A stretch of 64,000 bases of DNA from Epsilonproteobacteria bacterium UBA4036 (GCA_002382325.1 DGAG01000007.1:186001-250000); one strand, 5' to 3'. Positions 17,788-28,140 are shown, numbered from the stretch's first letter. Numbers and translations are program-made. Notes: generated by a model from the sequence alone, not told the origin.

Positions 17788-19147
17788 TTTTAAACAATTT
17801 GAAAAATATTCCAAACCAGGACCACGATACACTTCCTATCCAACAGCTCCTGTTTTCAATGAAAATTTCAAAGAAGAAAATTTAATTGCACATTTTAAAG
17901 CTCAAGACTCTTCTCGAGCTTTATCGTTATATATTCATATCCCTTTTTGCAGAAGTGCCTGTTATTTTTGCGGATGTAATGTTATTTTTACTTCAAAAGA
18001 GGATAAAAAAACACGATATATCAGTTATTTAAAAAAAGAGTTGGCACTTTTAAAACAACATTTGGATACCTCAAGAACAGTAACTCAAATGCATTTTGGA
18101 GGGGGGACACCCACCTTTTTAAGTACCGAACAACTCAATGAAGTGATTGGCTTAATCAAAGAAACCTTTCCTAATTTTAGCAGCGATGCAGAAATCTCTT
18201 GTGAAGTTGATCCACGATATTTTACCAAAGAACATATGGATGTGTTAAAAAATGGAGGCTGTAATCGGTTGAGTTTTGGTGTTCAAGATATTAATGAACA
18301 AGTCCAAAAAGAAATACACAGAATCCAACCTTTTGAAACAACACAAAATGTGATGCAAATTGCTCGAGATGCCGGTATTACTTCTGTCAATATTGACTTA
18401 ATTTACGGACTTCCCTATCAAACAAAAGAGACATTCAAAGAAACCTTACAAAAGGTTATTACACTAAATCCAGACCGATTGGCAGTATTTAACTATGCTC
18501 ATGTTCCTTGGCTTATGAAAACCATGAGAAAATTTGATGAAACAACCTTTGCACCACCGAGTGAAAAACTTGAGATTTTAAAAGATACCATAGAGTTTTT
18601 TACCTCAAACGGATACAAAATGGTCGGAATGGATCACTTCGCAAAACCTGAAGATGAATTGTTTAAAGCGATTGAAAAAGGGGAATTGCATCGTAATTTC
18701 CAAGGCTATACCACAAAAGGTGGTGCAGATTTAATTGGAATTGGGGTTACTTCTATTGGTGATGGCGTGGATTATTATGTTCAAAACTTTAAAGAGCTTA
18801 AAGAGTATGAAGAAGCCATTGACAGTGGACATTTGCCTGTATTTAAAGGCTATGCTTTAAGTTTGGATGACCAAATTCGACAAACCGTTATTATGGAGCT
18901 TATGAGTAATTTTGCTTTAAATATTCCACGAATTGAAACGATGTTTAAGATTGATTTCAATGAATATTTTAAAGATGACTTAAAAGAATTGGATGAGTTT
19001 GTCAATGAGCGTTTAGTTTCAATTACGCACGATAAAATTACGGTCAGTCAAACAGGAACGATGCTTATACGAAATATTTGTATGCCCTTTGATGCGTATT
19101 TAAAACACGTTCCTGAAAACAAACGAAGGTTCAGTAAAACAATATAG
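17780..19147 (+). CDS. hemN: Oxygen-independent coproporphyrinogen III oxidase
   Basis: 455 residues from the ATG at 17780 (MIDFKQFEKYSKPGPRYTSYP); an ATG at 17768 would add four residues. The radical-SAM signature HIPFCRSACYFCGCN shows C-x3-C-x2-C plus an adjacent cysteine, as in HemN. GGGTPTFL and the C-terminal HemN domain (YALSLDDQIRQTVIMELM) follow. It converts coproporphyrinogen III to protoporphyrinogen IX without oxygen. It overlaps argF by 8 bp and directly abuts the next Fe-S gene. Confidence 0.95.
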   Translation: MIDFKQFEKYSKPGPRYTSYPTAPVFNENFKEENLIAHFKAQDSSRALSLYIHIPFCRSACYFCGCNVIFTSKEDKKTRYISYLKKELALLKQHLDTSRTVTQMHFGGGTPTFLSTEQLNEVIGLIKETFPNFSSDAEISCEVDPRYFTKEHMDVLKNGGCNRLSFGVQDINEQVQKEIHRIQPFETTQNVMQIARDAGITSVNIDLIYGLPYQTKETFKETLQKVITLNPDRLAVFNYAHVPWLMKTMRKFDETTFAPPSEKLEILKDTIEFFTSNGYKMVGMDHFAKPEDELFKAIEKGELHRNFQGYTTKGGADLIGIGVTSIGDGVDYYVQNFKELKEYEEAIDSGHLPVFKGYALSLDDQIRQTVIMELMSNFALNIPRIETMFKIDFNEYFKDDLKELDEFVNERLVSITHDKITVSQTGTMLIRNICMPFDAYLKHVPENKRRFSKTI

Positions 19148-20437
19148 ATGGAAAAATTTGATTATACAAAAGTAAGTGATGATTGCGTCAAATGCGGTAA
19201 ATGTAAACCCGTTTGTACGATTTTTAATATCAATCAAGATGAAGCAACCTCTCCAAGAGGATTTATTGACCTATTGGGTGCCTATAAACGCAATGAGCTT
19301 GATTTGGATATGACAGCCAAAGATATATTTGAAAGCTGTTTTTTGTGTACCAATTGTGTGGAAGCGTGTCCCAATGATTTGCCAACAGATATGGTTATTG
19401 AACAAGTCCGTTCAGATATTGCCAAAAAATTTGGACTGGCTTGGTACAAAAAACTCTTTTTCTTTTTATTACGACATCGTAAAATTATGGATTTGATGTC
19501 AAAATTAGGGTATGTGTTTCAAACGTGTGGTTTAAAAATCAATCATGAAAAGCAAAGTGCTACACCACGATTTTCTTTGCCCATTGTTAAAAAAGACCGA
19601 GCATTGCCTTTTGCTGACAGTGTCTCTTTTTTAAATAAATATCCTGAAAATCTTAAATTTGCCCCTGCTTCTGTTCAACAAGAGCGAAAAGTGGCTATTT
19701 TTATTGGTTGTATGGGAAATTATGCGTTTACGAATATTGGTGACGCTTTGGTTAAAATCTTAAAAACATTAGAAATTGATACCATAATTCCTAAAAAACA
19801 ACTCTGTTGTGGTGCTCCTGCCTATTTTACAGGAGATTTTGACACGGTTGATTATTTGGTGAAGAAAAATATTGAGTATTTTGAAACCTTTATTGACAGT
19901 GTTGATGCTATTATTATCCCAGAAGCTACGTGCAGTGCGATGATTAATATTGACTGGGTTCATTTTTTACACGATCAACCCCATTGGAAAAAAAGAGCCG
20001 CTAAAATTGCTCCCAAAGTTAAAATGGCAACGCAATGGCTAGAAAATAATACCAAACTCAAAGAGATATTAGCTACTAAAGGTAAAAATGTTTCTGATTT
20101 GGTTACCTATCATGATCCTTGTCATGCAAAGAAAATGCAAGGTATTCATAAAGAACCACGTAATTTATTGGCTCAAAATTACAAAATGACTGAAATGAGT
20201 GACCCCAATCGATGTTGTGGATTTGGTGGAGTAACCATGCAAACAGAAAAATATGAGTTTGCCAAAGCAGCTGGTGCGCCAAAGGCTGCGATGATTAAAG
20301 AGACCAAAGCCAATATTGTCAGTGCTGAATGCAGTGCCTGTCGAATGCAAATTACTAACTCTTTATATCAAGCCAAAGCAGAGGATGTTATTTTTAAAAA
20401 TCCCATAGAGCTTATTGCCCAAGCTTTGGAGCAGTAA
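19148..20437 (+). CDS. Two-[4Fe-4S] CCG-domain iron-sulfur protein (GlcF/HdrB-like)
   Basis: 429 residues. Two ferredoxin-type clusters are at the N-terminus (CVKCGKCKPVC, CFLCTNCVEACP), then two cysteine-rich CCG domains (FIGCMGNYAF...CCGAPAYFTG and HDPCHAKKM...NRCCGFGG). This arrangement is that of glycolate/lactate oxidase and GlpC-type Fe-S subunits. The partner flavoprotein is not adjacent, so the substrate is unknown; the operon with hemN is suggestive only. Its ATG follows the hemN stop directly and its stop overlaps the lgt start. Confidence 0.85.
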   Translation: MEKFDYTKVSDDCVKCGKCKPVCTIFNINQDEATSPRGFIDLLGAYKRNELDLDMTAKDIFESCFLCTNCVEACPNDLPTDMVIEQVRSDIAKKFGLAWYKKLFFFLLRHRKIMDLMSKLGYVFQTCGLKINHEKQSATPRFSLPIVKKDRALPFADSVSFLNKYPENLKFAPASVQQERKVAIFIGCMGNYAFTNIGDALVKILKTLEIDTIIPKKQLCCGAPAYFTGDFDTVDYLVKKNIEYFETFIDSVDAIIIPEATCSAMINIDWVHFLHDQPHWKKRAAKIAPKVKMATQWLENNTKLKEILATKGKNVSDLVTYHDPCHAKKMQGIHKEPRNLLAQNYKMTEMSDPNRCCGFGGVTMQTEKYEFAKAAGAPKAAMIKETKANIVSAECSACRMQITNSLYQAKAEDVIFKNPIELIAQALEQ

Positions 20438-21252
20438 TGCAGTTTTGGCAAAACATCTATGCTCAATTTGACCCTGTCGCTTTTCATTTAGGCTCAATTG
20501 CCGTACATTGGTATGGAATCATGTACGCTGCAGCTCTTTTAAGTGCGATTTTTGTGGCAAAATGGATTATCAAAAAAGACAAATTACCCATAAAAAGTGA
20601 ACTCTTTGACAGTTATATTTGGTGGGCTGAAATTGGTGTGATTTTAGGCGCACGAATTGGCTATATCCTTTTTTATGACACTCATACTCTTTATTATTTA
20701 ACTCACCCTTGGCAAATATTCAATCCTTATATCAATGGTGTTTATGCGGGAATTTCAGGAATGAGTTATCATGGGGCTTTTATTGGGTTTATTATTGCTT
20801 CCTTTTTGTTTTGTAAACGCAATAAGGTCTCTTTTTGGTTTTTAGCTGATATTGCTGTTTTGGGTATTAGTGCAGGATATGTTTTGGGTCGTATAGGAAA
20901 TTTTGTCAATCAAGAGCTGGTTGGTCGAGTCAGTGATGTGGCTTGGGCAATTAATGTTAATGGTGTATTGCGACATCCTTCTCAAATTTATGAAGCAATA
21001 CTTGAAGGAGTGTTAGTTTTTTTCATTCTGTATTATTATCGAACAAGAAAAAGCTTTGATGGGGAATTGGCTATTATGTATGGGGTGCTGTACTCTGTTA
21101 TGCGTATCATTGCTGAATTTTTCAGAGAACCCGATTTACAGTTGGGCTTCATATACAGCAATTGGCTTACCATGGGAATGTTAATCTCTTTTGTATCGTT
21201 TATATTTAGTCTAACGGCTTTGTATTATATCAAAAGAGTGAAAAAAGCTTAA
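20437..21252 (+). CDS. lgt: Prolipoprotein diacylglyceryl transferase
   Basis: 271 residues, polytopic, with the Lgt signature GRIGNFVNQELVGR and the upstream MSYHGAFIG segment. It transfers diacylglyceryl from phosphatidylglycerol to the lipobox cysteine of prolipoproteins in the inner membrane. It is the last gene of the argF operon, sharing one base with the CCG gene stop (TAATG), and its end overlaps the convergent receiver-PAS gene by four bases. Confidence 0.95.
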   Translation: MQFWQNIYAQFDPVAFHLGSIAVHWYGIMYAAALLSAIFVAKWIIKKDKLPIKSELFDSYIWWAEIGVILGARIGYILFYDTHTLYYLTHPWQIFNPYINGVYAGISGMSYHGAFIGFIIASFLFCKRNKVSFWFLADIAVLGISAGYVLGRIGNFVNQELVGRVSDVAWAINVNGVLRHPSQIYEAILEGVLVFFILYYYRTRKSFDGELAIMYGVLYSVMRIIAEFFREPDLQLGFIYSNWLTMGMLISFVSFIFSLTALYYIKRVKKA

Positions 21253-22547
21253 GAAGAAGGACCTTGTTTTAACTCTTCAATGGTTCTTTCATGTACTTTG
21301 ATAACGTCTTGCAGATCATCAATTTTGGCTCGATACTCATCCACATAGCCTTGAAGTGTTTTAATACCATCTTGTGAACGTTTAATCTTAATGGCAAGGG
21401 CATCGTATTTTTTCTTATACAGCACTGATTTTTCATAAGATTTACGCCCTGCAATTAAAACTTTTTCAAGACGCTCTTGGAAAATCTTTTTTTCTGAATC
21501 GGTATTTTCCATATAGGTTTTATACTCTTTTTCTAAAAAAGCAATCTGTTTTTTATCTTGTTCTCTTCGAATACGTAATCGCTTAAGCTCTTCATCCATA
21601 TCTCTTAAATATCGAACCAGCTTCTCCTCTTTTTCAACGGCATCTTGTTTGGCTTTTAAAACCAAATCTCTGGCTTTATTGTTGATCTCTTCTTGGGTAA
21701 GTTTTCGGGTATTCATTTGATCCAATTTTTGATTGACAATAAACTTTTTGAGTTTTTGTTTCTCTTCTTCAATATCAGAAATCAAAAATCCACTGGACAT
21801 ATATTTATGCACTTCTCCTTGAGCATTTTTAATAGGAAGAATAATCAATTTAACATAATAAGGCTCATTTGCCTTATTTTTATTTTTAAGTTTTCCTTGC
21901 CACATTTTGCCACTTTCTAAGTTTTCCCACATCTTTTTATAAATTTCACTTGAGGTATCAGGATGTCGTAGGCATTTGTGCGTATGTCCAATTAACTCCT
22001 CTTTTGTAAAACCAGAAATTTCACAAAAGCGTTGATTGACATAAAGTATTTCACCTTTTAAATTGGTTTCAGAAACCAAATTAAGTTTATCCAAGACCGT
22101 TTTAAATTGTTCTAGGTGCTCTTTTTGTTGCTCAATGATTCTGTTTTTTTCTGCTTTTGAAAGAATCTCTTCAATAATTTTAATAAAGGTTCCTTCTTGA
22201 AAGGGTTTGAAAATAAAATTATCAATTTTAAGTTTAATAATTTCTGTCAATAAAGAGTTATCTTGCAAATCAGAAAGAATCAAAATGGGTTTTTCCCAAT
22301 CATTTGAGCTTCGAATTTTTTTAATAAAAGAGAGTGAAGCGTCATTGACATTGGAAATATCAGCAATAACAAGATGAACAGTTTTTTTAATTTTTTCGTA
22401 TGCTTCAAAACTGTTTTCTTGGTTTAAAAGAGTTAGGTTATTGGTATAAGATTGTAAAATCTTTGTTGTATTTTCATCACTATTTGAAGAAACATAAACG
22501 ATATTTGAGTGTGTTAAATAGTTTGTTTCTTGATTTCTATCATTCAT
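21249..22547 (-). CDS. Receiver-PAS-coiled-coil signalling protein
   Basis: 432 residues. A receiver-like domain (15-125) keeps Asp63 (VIADIS), Ser92 and Lys114 (IFKPF), but the acidic pocket is weak (VSSNSDE). An Aer-type PAS domain (about 150-265; RFCEISGFTKEELIG, CLRHPDTS) follows, then a long coiled coil to the C-terminus (EKEEKLVRYLRDMDEELKRL). There is no kinase, GGDEF or HTH output, so it may be a scaffold or adaptor. It lies 6 bp downstream of the zinc-ribbon gene. Confidence 0.8.
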   Translation of the reverse strand: MNDRNQETNYLTHSNIVYVSSNSDENTTKILQSYTNNLTLLNQENSFEAYEKIKKTVHLVIADISNVNDASLSFIKKIRSSNDWEKPILILSDLQDNSLLTEIIKLKIDNFIFKPFQEGTFIKIIEEILSKAEKNRIIEQQKEHLEQFKTVLDKLNLVSETNLKGEILYVNQRFCEISGFTKEELIGHTHKCLRHPDTSSEIYKKMWENLESGKMWQGKLKNKNKANEPYYVKLIILPIKNAQGEVHKYMSSGFLISDIEEEKQKLKKFIVNQKLDQMNTRKLTQEEINNKARDLVLKAKQDAVEKEEKLVRYLRDMDEELKRLRIRREQDKKQIAFLEKEYKTYMENTDSEKKIFQERLEKVLIAGRKSYEKSVLYKKKYDALAIKIKRSQDGIKTLQGYVDEYRAKIDDLQDVIKVHERTIEELKQGPSS

Positions 22548-22553
22548 TGAACA

Positions 22554-22817
22554 CTATTCACTGAGTTTACTGTATCCATTTTCTTGGGCTAATTCATTGA
22601 TTTTATTTTTTAATAAATCCAATCTCCAGCCGTGTCGATTGGCAAAGTTTTCAATTTCAGCTTCTCGTTGTTCTTGGTTGCAAAATACGTAAATTCTTTT
22701 CAAAAAGGGTTTAGGAACTTGAATGGCGATCAATTGAAAGTAGTTCTCTTTACAACTTCGTGAACAAAAAGCTTTACTCATTGCTATTTTCTTTTGACAG
22801 AAGGGACAGTGTGACAT
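22554..22817 (-). CDS. Small protein with N-terminal zinc ribbon, 87 aa
   Basis: The N-terminus has two C-x2/3-C pairs (HCPFCQKKI, AFCSRSCKENYF) like MYM/FCS-type zinc fingers, followed by a predicted helical domain. I do not recognise a characterised family. It shares one base with the preceding 64-residue gene and lies directly upstream of the receiver-PAS gene, suggesting one signalling operon with the response regulator at 23027. Confidence 0.65.
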   Translation of the reverse strand: MSHCPFCQKKIAMSKAFCSRSCKENYFQLIAIQVPKPFLKRIYVFCNQEQREAEIENFANRHGWRLDLLKNKINELAQENGYSKLSE

Positions 22818-23011
22818 TATTTTTTACCTTTAACTGTTATTTTATAAAATTTTGCATTTGTAATATCTTGTAAAAATTTTGGGTCAATTTCATGCAAGGC
22901 AATTATTTCAACTTCTTTTTCACCCATTATCCAACCTTTGCCTGAATCAATTATCTTTTCATCTTCAAACATCACAATCAGCTCTTCTTTGGAAACAATT
23001 AGCTCTTCCAT
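22817..23011 (-). CDS. Hypothetical protein, 64 aa
   Basis: A small acidic protein (MEELIVSKEELIVMFEDEK) with no membrane segment or recognised motif. It lies 15 bp downstream of the response regulator and overlaps the next zinc-ribbon gene by one base. Tight spacing supports that it is a real operon member; nothing in the sequence reveals its function. Confidence 0.55.
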   Translation of the reverse strand: MEELIVSKEELIVMFEDEKIIDSGKGWIMGEKEVEIIALHEIDPKFLQDITNAKFYKITVKGKK

Positions 23012-23026
23012 GATATTACCTTAACT

Positions 23027-23728
23027 TTATTTCTTAATTCTATCGATTACATATCCTCTGTTGGATTTATTTTTGATAATATCATAATAGGTTTTTTGTC
23101 GAATTTTATTGACAATATTTCTCATGGTAAAAATTGACATATCTTTACCTTTCCAAACAACTTCTTTGATGGTATCATAATCGGTAATCTCTTCTGATTT
23201 TTCAACAAGAAGTTTGATAAATGCTTTTTCCAATTTAGTAAACTCAATGACTGCCCCACCTTCTTTAAAGAATTGGTCTCGGTATTCATCAAAGTAAATG
23301 CCGTGTTGAAACTCTATTTTATCACTTCTTTTGGTTTGATTCAGACACATAATAATAGCCAACTTCAAATCTTTTTGTTTTAATGGCTTGGAAAGAAAAG
23401 TATAGGCATTGCAGTTAATTGCCCATACAATATTGTCATTGCTGTCATCGTCAGAAATAACAATTTTGGGTAAAGAAAGCTTCAATTCCATGAGAGTTTT
23501 GCAAAAATCATCAAACGTTTTCTCTTGCATGGATGAATCAATTAACAGCATATCGAACTTATGCTCTTTTAATAAACGCAACGCCTCATTGGCACTTTTG
23601 ACAAGTTTTAATTCCTTAAAATAATCATCAAATTCAGACTCAACGGCACTTTTAATGTTTTCATCACTACTTACAAATAGAATTTTAACATTGTCAAGTT
23701 TTCTGATATTTTTTACTGATTTAAGCAT
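23027..23728 (-). CDS. Response regulator with winged-helix-like C-terminal domain
   Basis: 233 residues. The receiver has Asp64 (LLIDSSM), Ser92 and Lys114 (LSKPLK), but an unusual SSDEN acidic patch. The C-terminal part (about 140-233) follows the OmpR pattern (FTKLEKAFIKLLVEK, IFTMRNIVNKIRQKT, SNRGYVID). No kinase gene is adjacent, so it is an orphan here. It heads the leftward run 23728-21249 that also holds two small genes and the receiver-PAS protein. Confidence 0.82.
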   Translation of the reverse strand: MLKSVKNIRKLDNVKILFVSSDENIKSAVESEFDDYFKELKLVKSANEALRLLKEHKFDMLLIDSSMQEKTFDDFCKTLMELKLSLPKIVISDDDSNDNIVWAINCNAYTFLSKPLKQKDLKLAIIMCLNQTKRSDKIEFQHGIYFDEYRDQFFKEGGAVIEFTKLEKAFIKLLVEKSEEITDYDTIKEVVWKGKDMSIFTMRNIVNKIRQKTYYDIIKNKSNRGYVIDRIKK

Positions 23729-23819
23729 TTTTACTCTCTTGATTTAATATCTTGAGCGTATATTAGCAAAAATAATTCAATTTGTCAAAGGAAAATAATT
23801 TTTTATTTGTGAAAAATAA

Positions 23820-26555
23820 TTATTTCAAATCTCCCCAGCTTAAAGCGGTATTGACACTTACTTCCAAAGGAATATCCAACGTATAAATATTTTCCATGAT
23901 ATGTTTTAAATCATTGGCAAACTGTTCGGCTTTATCTTCTTTGACTTCAAAAATTAATTCATCGTGGATTTGCAGTAACATTTTAATATCAAGATGCTCT
24001 TTATATTTTTTATAAATGGCAATCATGGATAACTTAATTAAATCAGCAGCACTTCCTTGGAACATTGTATTAACGGCTTCTCGTAAAAACATGGCTCGTT
24101 GCATTCCGCCTACACTGTTAAAATCAAAAATTCGTCGTCGTTTGAGTAAGGTTTCAACATATCCATGCTCTAAGGCAAAATCTTCTACGGATTTTAAATA
24201 CTCTTTGACACTCGAAAATGCTTTAAAATAGGATTCAATATAGACTTTGGCTTGAGCAGGAGCAATACCTAATGTTTCTGCTAGTTTTTTACTTCCCATA
24301 CCATAGAGCAACCCAAAGTTAATCGATTTTGCTACATTTCTTTTTGAAGCAGCTTCTTCTTCTCCAAAAATTTTCACAGCCGTTTGCATATGAATATCTA
24401 GGCCTTGTTTAAACGCATCAACCAACGCCTTATCTTTTGAAAAATGAGCCAATAATCTTAACTCTATTTGCGAATAATCAATGCCAATAAGAACATTGCC
24501 TTCATTGGCAATAAATGCTTTACGAATCCCTTTTCCTGCTTCACTTTTTACGGGAATATTTTGTAAATTGGGATTTTTACTGCTTAATCGACCCGTGGCA
24601 GTTCCTGTATGTAAAAAAGAAGTATAAATTCTGTTCTCTTGATTTTTTAACCCCAATTCCAATAAAGGTTCAATGTAGGTTGATTGCAATTTATGTGCTT
24701 CTCTGTAATCAAGCAACAATGGCACAATAGGATGTTGTTCATAGAGTTTATGCAATACCACTTCATTCGTACTGTAGCCTGTTTTGGTTTTTTTAGACGT
24801 AGGAAGTTTTAACTCTTCAAACAGAACTGTTCCGAGTTGTTTTGTTGAATTAATATTAAATTTATTGGCAGTAAATCCATAGATTTGTTGTGTTAGCTCT
24901 TGAAGGTATTGACTGTTGGTTGCTTTGAGTTTTTCCAGTAAAGCCACATCAACTTTAATGCCATTGTCTTCCATGTAGGCTAAAACATAAATAAAATCAA
25001 ACTCCACGTTTTTTGCCACTTCAATTAGATGTTCACACTTAAGCCGTCTAAACTCTTCTAAAAGCTTCTCATACAATTTAAATGTCATAAAAGCATCTTC
25101 ACTGGCATATTCACACGATTTGTGCATATCAACATGTGCAAAAGTCTCATCTTTTTTGACAATATCTTTAAACGCTATCATTTTATGATCAAAATATTTT
25201 GATGCTAAAAAGTCCAATCCCACTTTTTCTTGCGTATTTAAAAGCCAAGCTAAAATCATGGTATCAGCATAAAGCTTGAGTTCGATATTAAAATTGTGTT
25301 TTATAATTTGATAATCGTATTTAAAATTTTGTAAAATCAATTTATGTCTGTTAAGCAGTTCAATGGCTTTGTAGGCTACTTCTTGAGTAATTTGTGCTTC
25401 TACTCCTAAATAAGAGTGTGCAATAGGCACATAATACGCCTTGTTTTTTTCAAAGCAAAATGAAAATCCCACAATACTGGCCAAGTGAAAATCCAAACTG
25501 GTGGTTTCTGTATCCAATGCCACAAGGCTGTTTGGTTTAATAGAATGAATAACGTTAAACAACTCCTCTTCTTTGTTGAGTAAAATGGCTTCAAAAGAGT
25601 TGCTTTGTATGGGGGTACTGGTATCATTTTCAATATGATTTTCAACATTATTGGTTTTATAACTTAAGCCATTTTCTTTAACACGTTGAATAATACGGTT
25701 TAAATCGTATTGCAACAAAATGGGTTCAATTTTTAAAATAGGGTTTTCATAGGGCAAAGCAAACTCTTCTAAGACATCAATGCTATGAGAATCGGTTTTA
25801 AGAGTGACTAACTCTTTGCTGATAAATGCCATTTCTTTATTCTCTTTTAAGAGTGTTGCCCATCGTGGTTTTGCGATATTATCAATGTTTTCATAAATAT
25901 TTTCAAGTGTTCCAAACTCTTCTAAAAGAGCTTGTGCTGTTTTTGCCCCTACGCCTTTTACTCCTGGAATATTATCAGCACTGTCCCCAATTAAGGCTTG
26001 ATAATCAATAAATTGTAGGGGCTTAATTCCGTATTTGGCAATGCACTTATCTTCATTGATAATCTCTTTTTTAATGGGGTCAAACAAAAAGATTTTATCA
26101 TCATCAATAAGTTGATACAAATCTTTATCGTGACTGACAATACGTACCTTTAAGCCTTTTTCTTTGGCATCATGGGCAATGGAAGCCACAATATCATCGG
26201 CTTCAAAACCAATTTTAGAAGCTGTTTTAAAGCCCATTTTTTCAATCCAAGAAATCGCAATAGGCAGTTGCGTGAGTAAATCTTGAGGAACTTCTTGACG
26301 GTGGGCTTTATATTGGCTGTATAACTCATTTCGAAAAGTGCTTCCAGGGGAATCAAGAGCAAATACAATATAATCGGTTTGAAAATCTTTTCCAATATTA
26401 AGAATAAAGTTCATAAATCCTGTTAAAAGACCCGTGGGGAATCCTGTTTTTGATTTTAACGGAGGAAGTGCAAAGTAGCTTCGAAATAAAAATCCAAACG
26501 TATCTATTATGGTGATGGTTTTGTAATTTGTAGAGTTATCATCATTTTGTAACAT
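23820..26555 (-). CDS. polA: DNA polymerase I
   Basis: 911 residues with three domains. The 5'-3' exonuclease occupies about 1-290 (GFEADDIVASIA, GDSADNIPGVKGVG). The 3'-5' exonuclease region retains the catalytic acids (ALDTETTSLDF, YASEDAFMTF), so proofreading is probably active. The polymerase has motif A (IDYSQIELRLLAHFS), motif B (NVAKSINFGLLYGMG) and motif C (QIHDELIFEV). It fills gaps in repair and removes Okazaki primers. It is divergent from a PAS kinase gene. Confidence 0.97.
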   Translation of the reverse strand: MLQNDDNSTNYKTITIIDTFGFLFRSYFALPPLKSKTGFPTGLLTGFMNFILNIGKDFQTDYIVFALDSPGSTFRNELYSQYKAHRQEVPQDLLTQLPIAISWIEKMGFKTASKIGFEADDIVASIAHDAKEKGLKVRIVSHDKDLYQLIDDDKIFLFDPIKKEIINEDKCIAKYGIKPLQFIDYQALIGDSADNIPGVKGVGAKTAQALLEEFGTLENIYENIDNIAKPRWATLLKENKEMAFISKELVTLKTDSHSIDVLEEFALPYENPILKIEPILLQYDLNRIIQRVKENGLSYKTNNVENHIENDTSTPIQSNSFEAILLNKEEELFNVIHSIKPNSLVALDTETTSLDFHLASIVGFSFCFEKNKAYYVPIAHSYLGVEAQITQEVAYKAIELLNRHKLILQNFKYDYQIIKHNFNIELKLYADTMILAWLLNTQEKVGLDFLASKYFDHKMIAFKDIVKKDETFAHVDMHKSCEYASEDAFMTFKLYEKLLEEFRRLKCEHLIEVAKNVEFDFIYVLAYMEDNGIKVDVALLEKLKATNSQYLQELTQQIYGFTANKFNINSTKQLGTVLFEELKLPTSKKTKTGYSTNEVVLHKLYEQHPIVPLLLDYREAHKLQSTYIEPLLELGLKNQENRIYTSFLHTGTATGRLSSKNPNLQNIPVKSEAGKGIRKAFIANEGNVLIGIDYSQIELRLLAHFSKDKALVDAFKQGLDIHMQTAVKIFGEEEAASKRNVAKSINFGLLYGMGSKKLAETLGIAPAQAKVYIESYFKAFSSVKEYLKSVEDFALEHGYVETLLKRRRIFDFNSVGGMQRAMFLREAVNTMFQGSAADLIKLSMIAIYKKYKEHLDIKMLLQIHDELIFEVKEDKAEQFANDLKHIMENIYTLDIPLEVSVNTALSWGDLK

Positions 26556-26637
26556 TAATATTTTCCTTTTTTTAGTATAAATATAATATAATAAATTGAC
26601 TTAAATGATAAAATAATTTTTTATATCTGGAGCGATA

Positions 26638-28128
26638 ATGTCACCTGAGATTGAGAAGCTAAAACGTAATAATAACGAACTAAGAGAGATAGTTAATAAC
26701 TCTTGGGATGGGATTGGAATTATTGATAAGCAAAGTAAATTTATCTATGTGAATACCGCTTTCTCCCCAATTTTGGGCTATCCCAAAGAAGAACTCTTGC
26801 AATTTACATTTGAATCATTGATTTTAAAAGAGTACAAAGAAGATTTCCGACAACTGCTTGAAAAAAATATTGAAAATCGCTATTCCAGTGAAGTACACGT
26901 GGTGTGTCAAAGAAAAGATAAGCAAAAAGTCTATTTGCAAATTACCATTTCATTGATGCTCAATAAACAATTTTTTGTTGTCAGTGCCAAAGATATTACC
27001 AAACAAATCTCAGATGATGAAATTTTAGATAAATATGTGTTATCGTCTCATACCAATATAGACGATACGATTACCAAAGTCAGTTCTGCCTTTACCCTTT
27101 TAAGTGGGTATTCAAAAGAGGATTTAATTGGCAAAAAACAAAATGAAGTGATTTTTAAACAGGCCAAAGAGAATCTTCTTGAAGAGTTAATTGACTCAGT
27201 TAAACACCACAAAGAGTGGACAGGACAGCTGCAATGTTTAAAAAAGGACCAAAGTACCTTTTGGGTGGATGTTAAAGTCAAACCCATGTACAATAAATAT
27301 GGGGATATTACCGGTTTAACCTATTTAATGTTCGATATTACCAATGAATTAACCTTAACCTCACAAAAACAAAACTTAACCACACAAGTCAGCTTGGCAC
27401 AAGATGAAATCAAGCAAAAAGATAAAATTTTAATGCAACAATCCAAATTGGCGGTTATGGCTGAGACGTTACAAATGGTTTCTCATGAATGGCGACAACC
27501 TTTAAATATTATCTCCATACAAGCTCAAAAACTTGAACTGCAGTATTCAATGGAAGAAAATCCCGAACCCAAAGAGGTGATTAACGTATTAGAAAACATT
27601 AAAAATACCGCTTCTCAGCTCTCTCAAACGATTGAAGAGTTTCAAAACTATGTCAATTTAAAAAGTACGAAAAAAGAGGTTAATGCCTCTAAAATTGTCA
27701 ATAAGGCCATTGAAATTTTCAAAAATGACCAAGAAACAAAAGAGATTGATTTTGTCAAAGATGTGATGGAAGAGACCCCTGTTTTTGAAACGTATGAAAA
27801 TGAACTGACCACCATTTTACTCAATTTATTGATTAATGCCAAAGAGGCTATTTTAAAAAATAATGTCAAACATGGTGTTATCAAGCTCAAAGAGTATTAT
27901 CAAAACGATGCCATTTATTTTGAAATAAGTGACAACGGCAAAGGAATTAAAGAGGAGATTATGCATCGAATTTTTGAACCTTATTTTAGTACAAAAGCTT
28001 CTCAACATGGAGTGGGCTTAGGTCTTTATACGTGTAAAATGATAATTGAAACGCATCTCAATGGAACTATTGAGGCCGTCAACCACAATACGGGCGCACG
28101 ATTTATAATAAAACTTCCCATTAAATAA
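26638..28128 (+). CDS. Soluble double-PAS sensor histidine kinase
   Basis: 496 residues without transmembrane helices. Two PAS domains (about 15-122 and 132-237), a short coiled coil, phosphoacceptor His283 (QMVSHEWRQPL) and a HATPase domain (LLINAKEAIL, DNGKGI, GVGLGLYTCK). No response regulator is adjacent. It is followed by kdsB after 12 bp, probably on the same transcript. The ligand or cofactor of the PAS domains is not evident. Confidence 0.88.
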   Translation: MSPEIEKLKRNNNELREIVNNSWDGIGIIDKQSKFIYVNTAFSPILGYPKEELLQFTFESLILKEYKEDFRQLLEKNIENRYSSEVHVVCQRKDKQKVYLQITISLMLNKQFFVVSAKDITKQISDDEILDKYVLSSHTNIDDTITKVSSAFTLLSGYSKEDLIGKKQNEVIFKQAKENLLEELIDSVKHHKEWTGQLQCLKKDQSTFWVDVKVKPMYNKYGDITGLTYLMFDITNELTLTSQKQNLTTQVSLAQDEIKQKDKILMQQSKLAVMAETLQMVSHEWRQPLNIISIQAQKLELQYSMEENPEPKEVINVLENIKNTASQLSQTIEEFQNYVNLKSTKKEVNASKIVNKAIEIFKNDQETKEIDFVKDVMEETPVFETYENELTTILLNLLINAKEAILKNNVKHGVIKLKEYYQNDAIYFEISDNGKGIKEEIMHRIFEPYFSTKASQHGVGLGLYTCKMIIETHLNGTIEAVNHNTGARFIIKLPIK

Positions 28129-28140
28129 TAAAGGTAAAAA

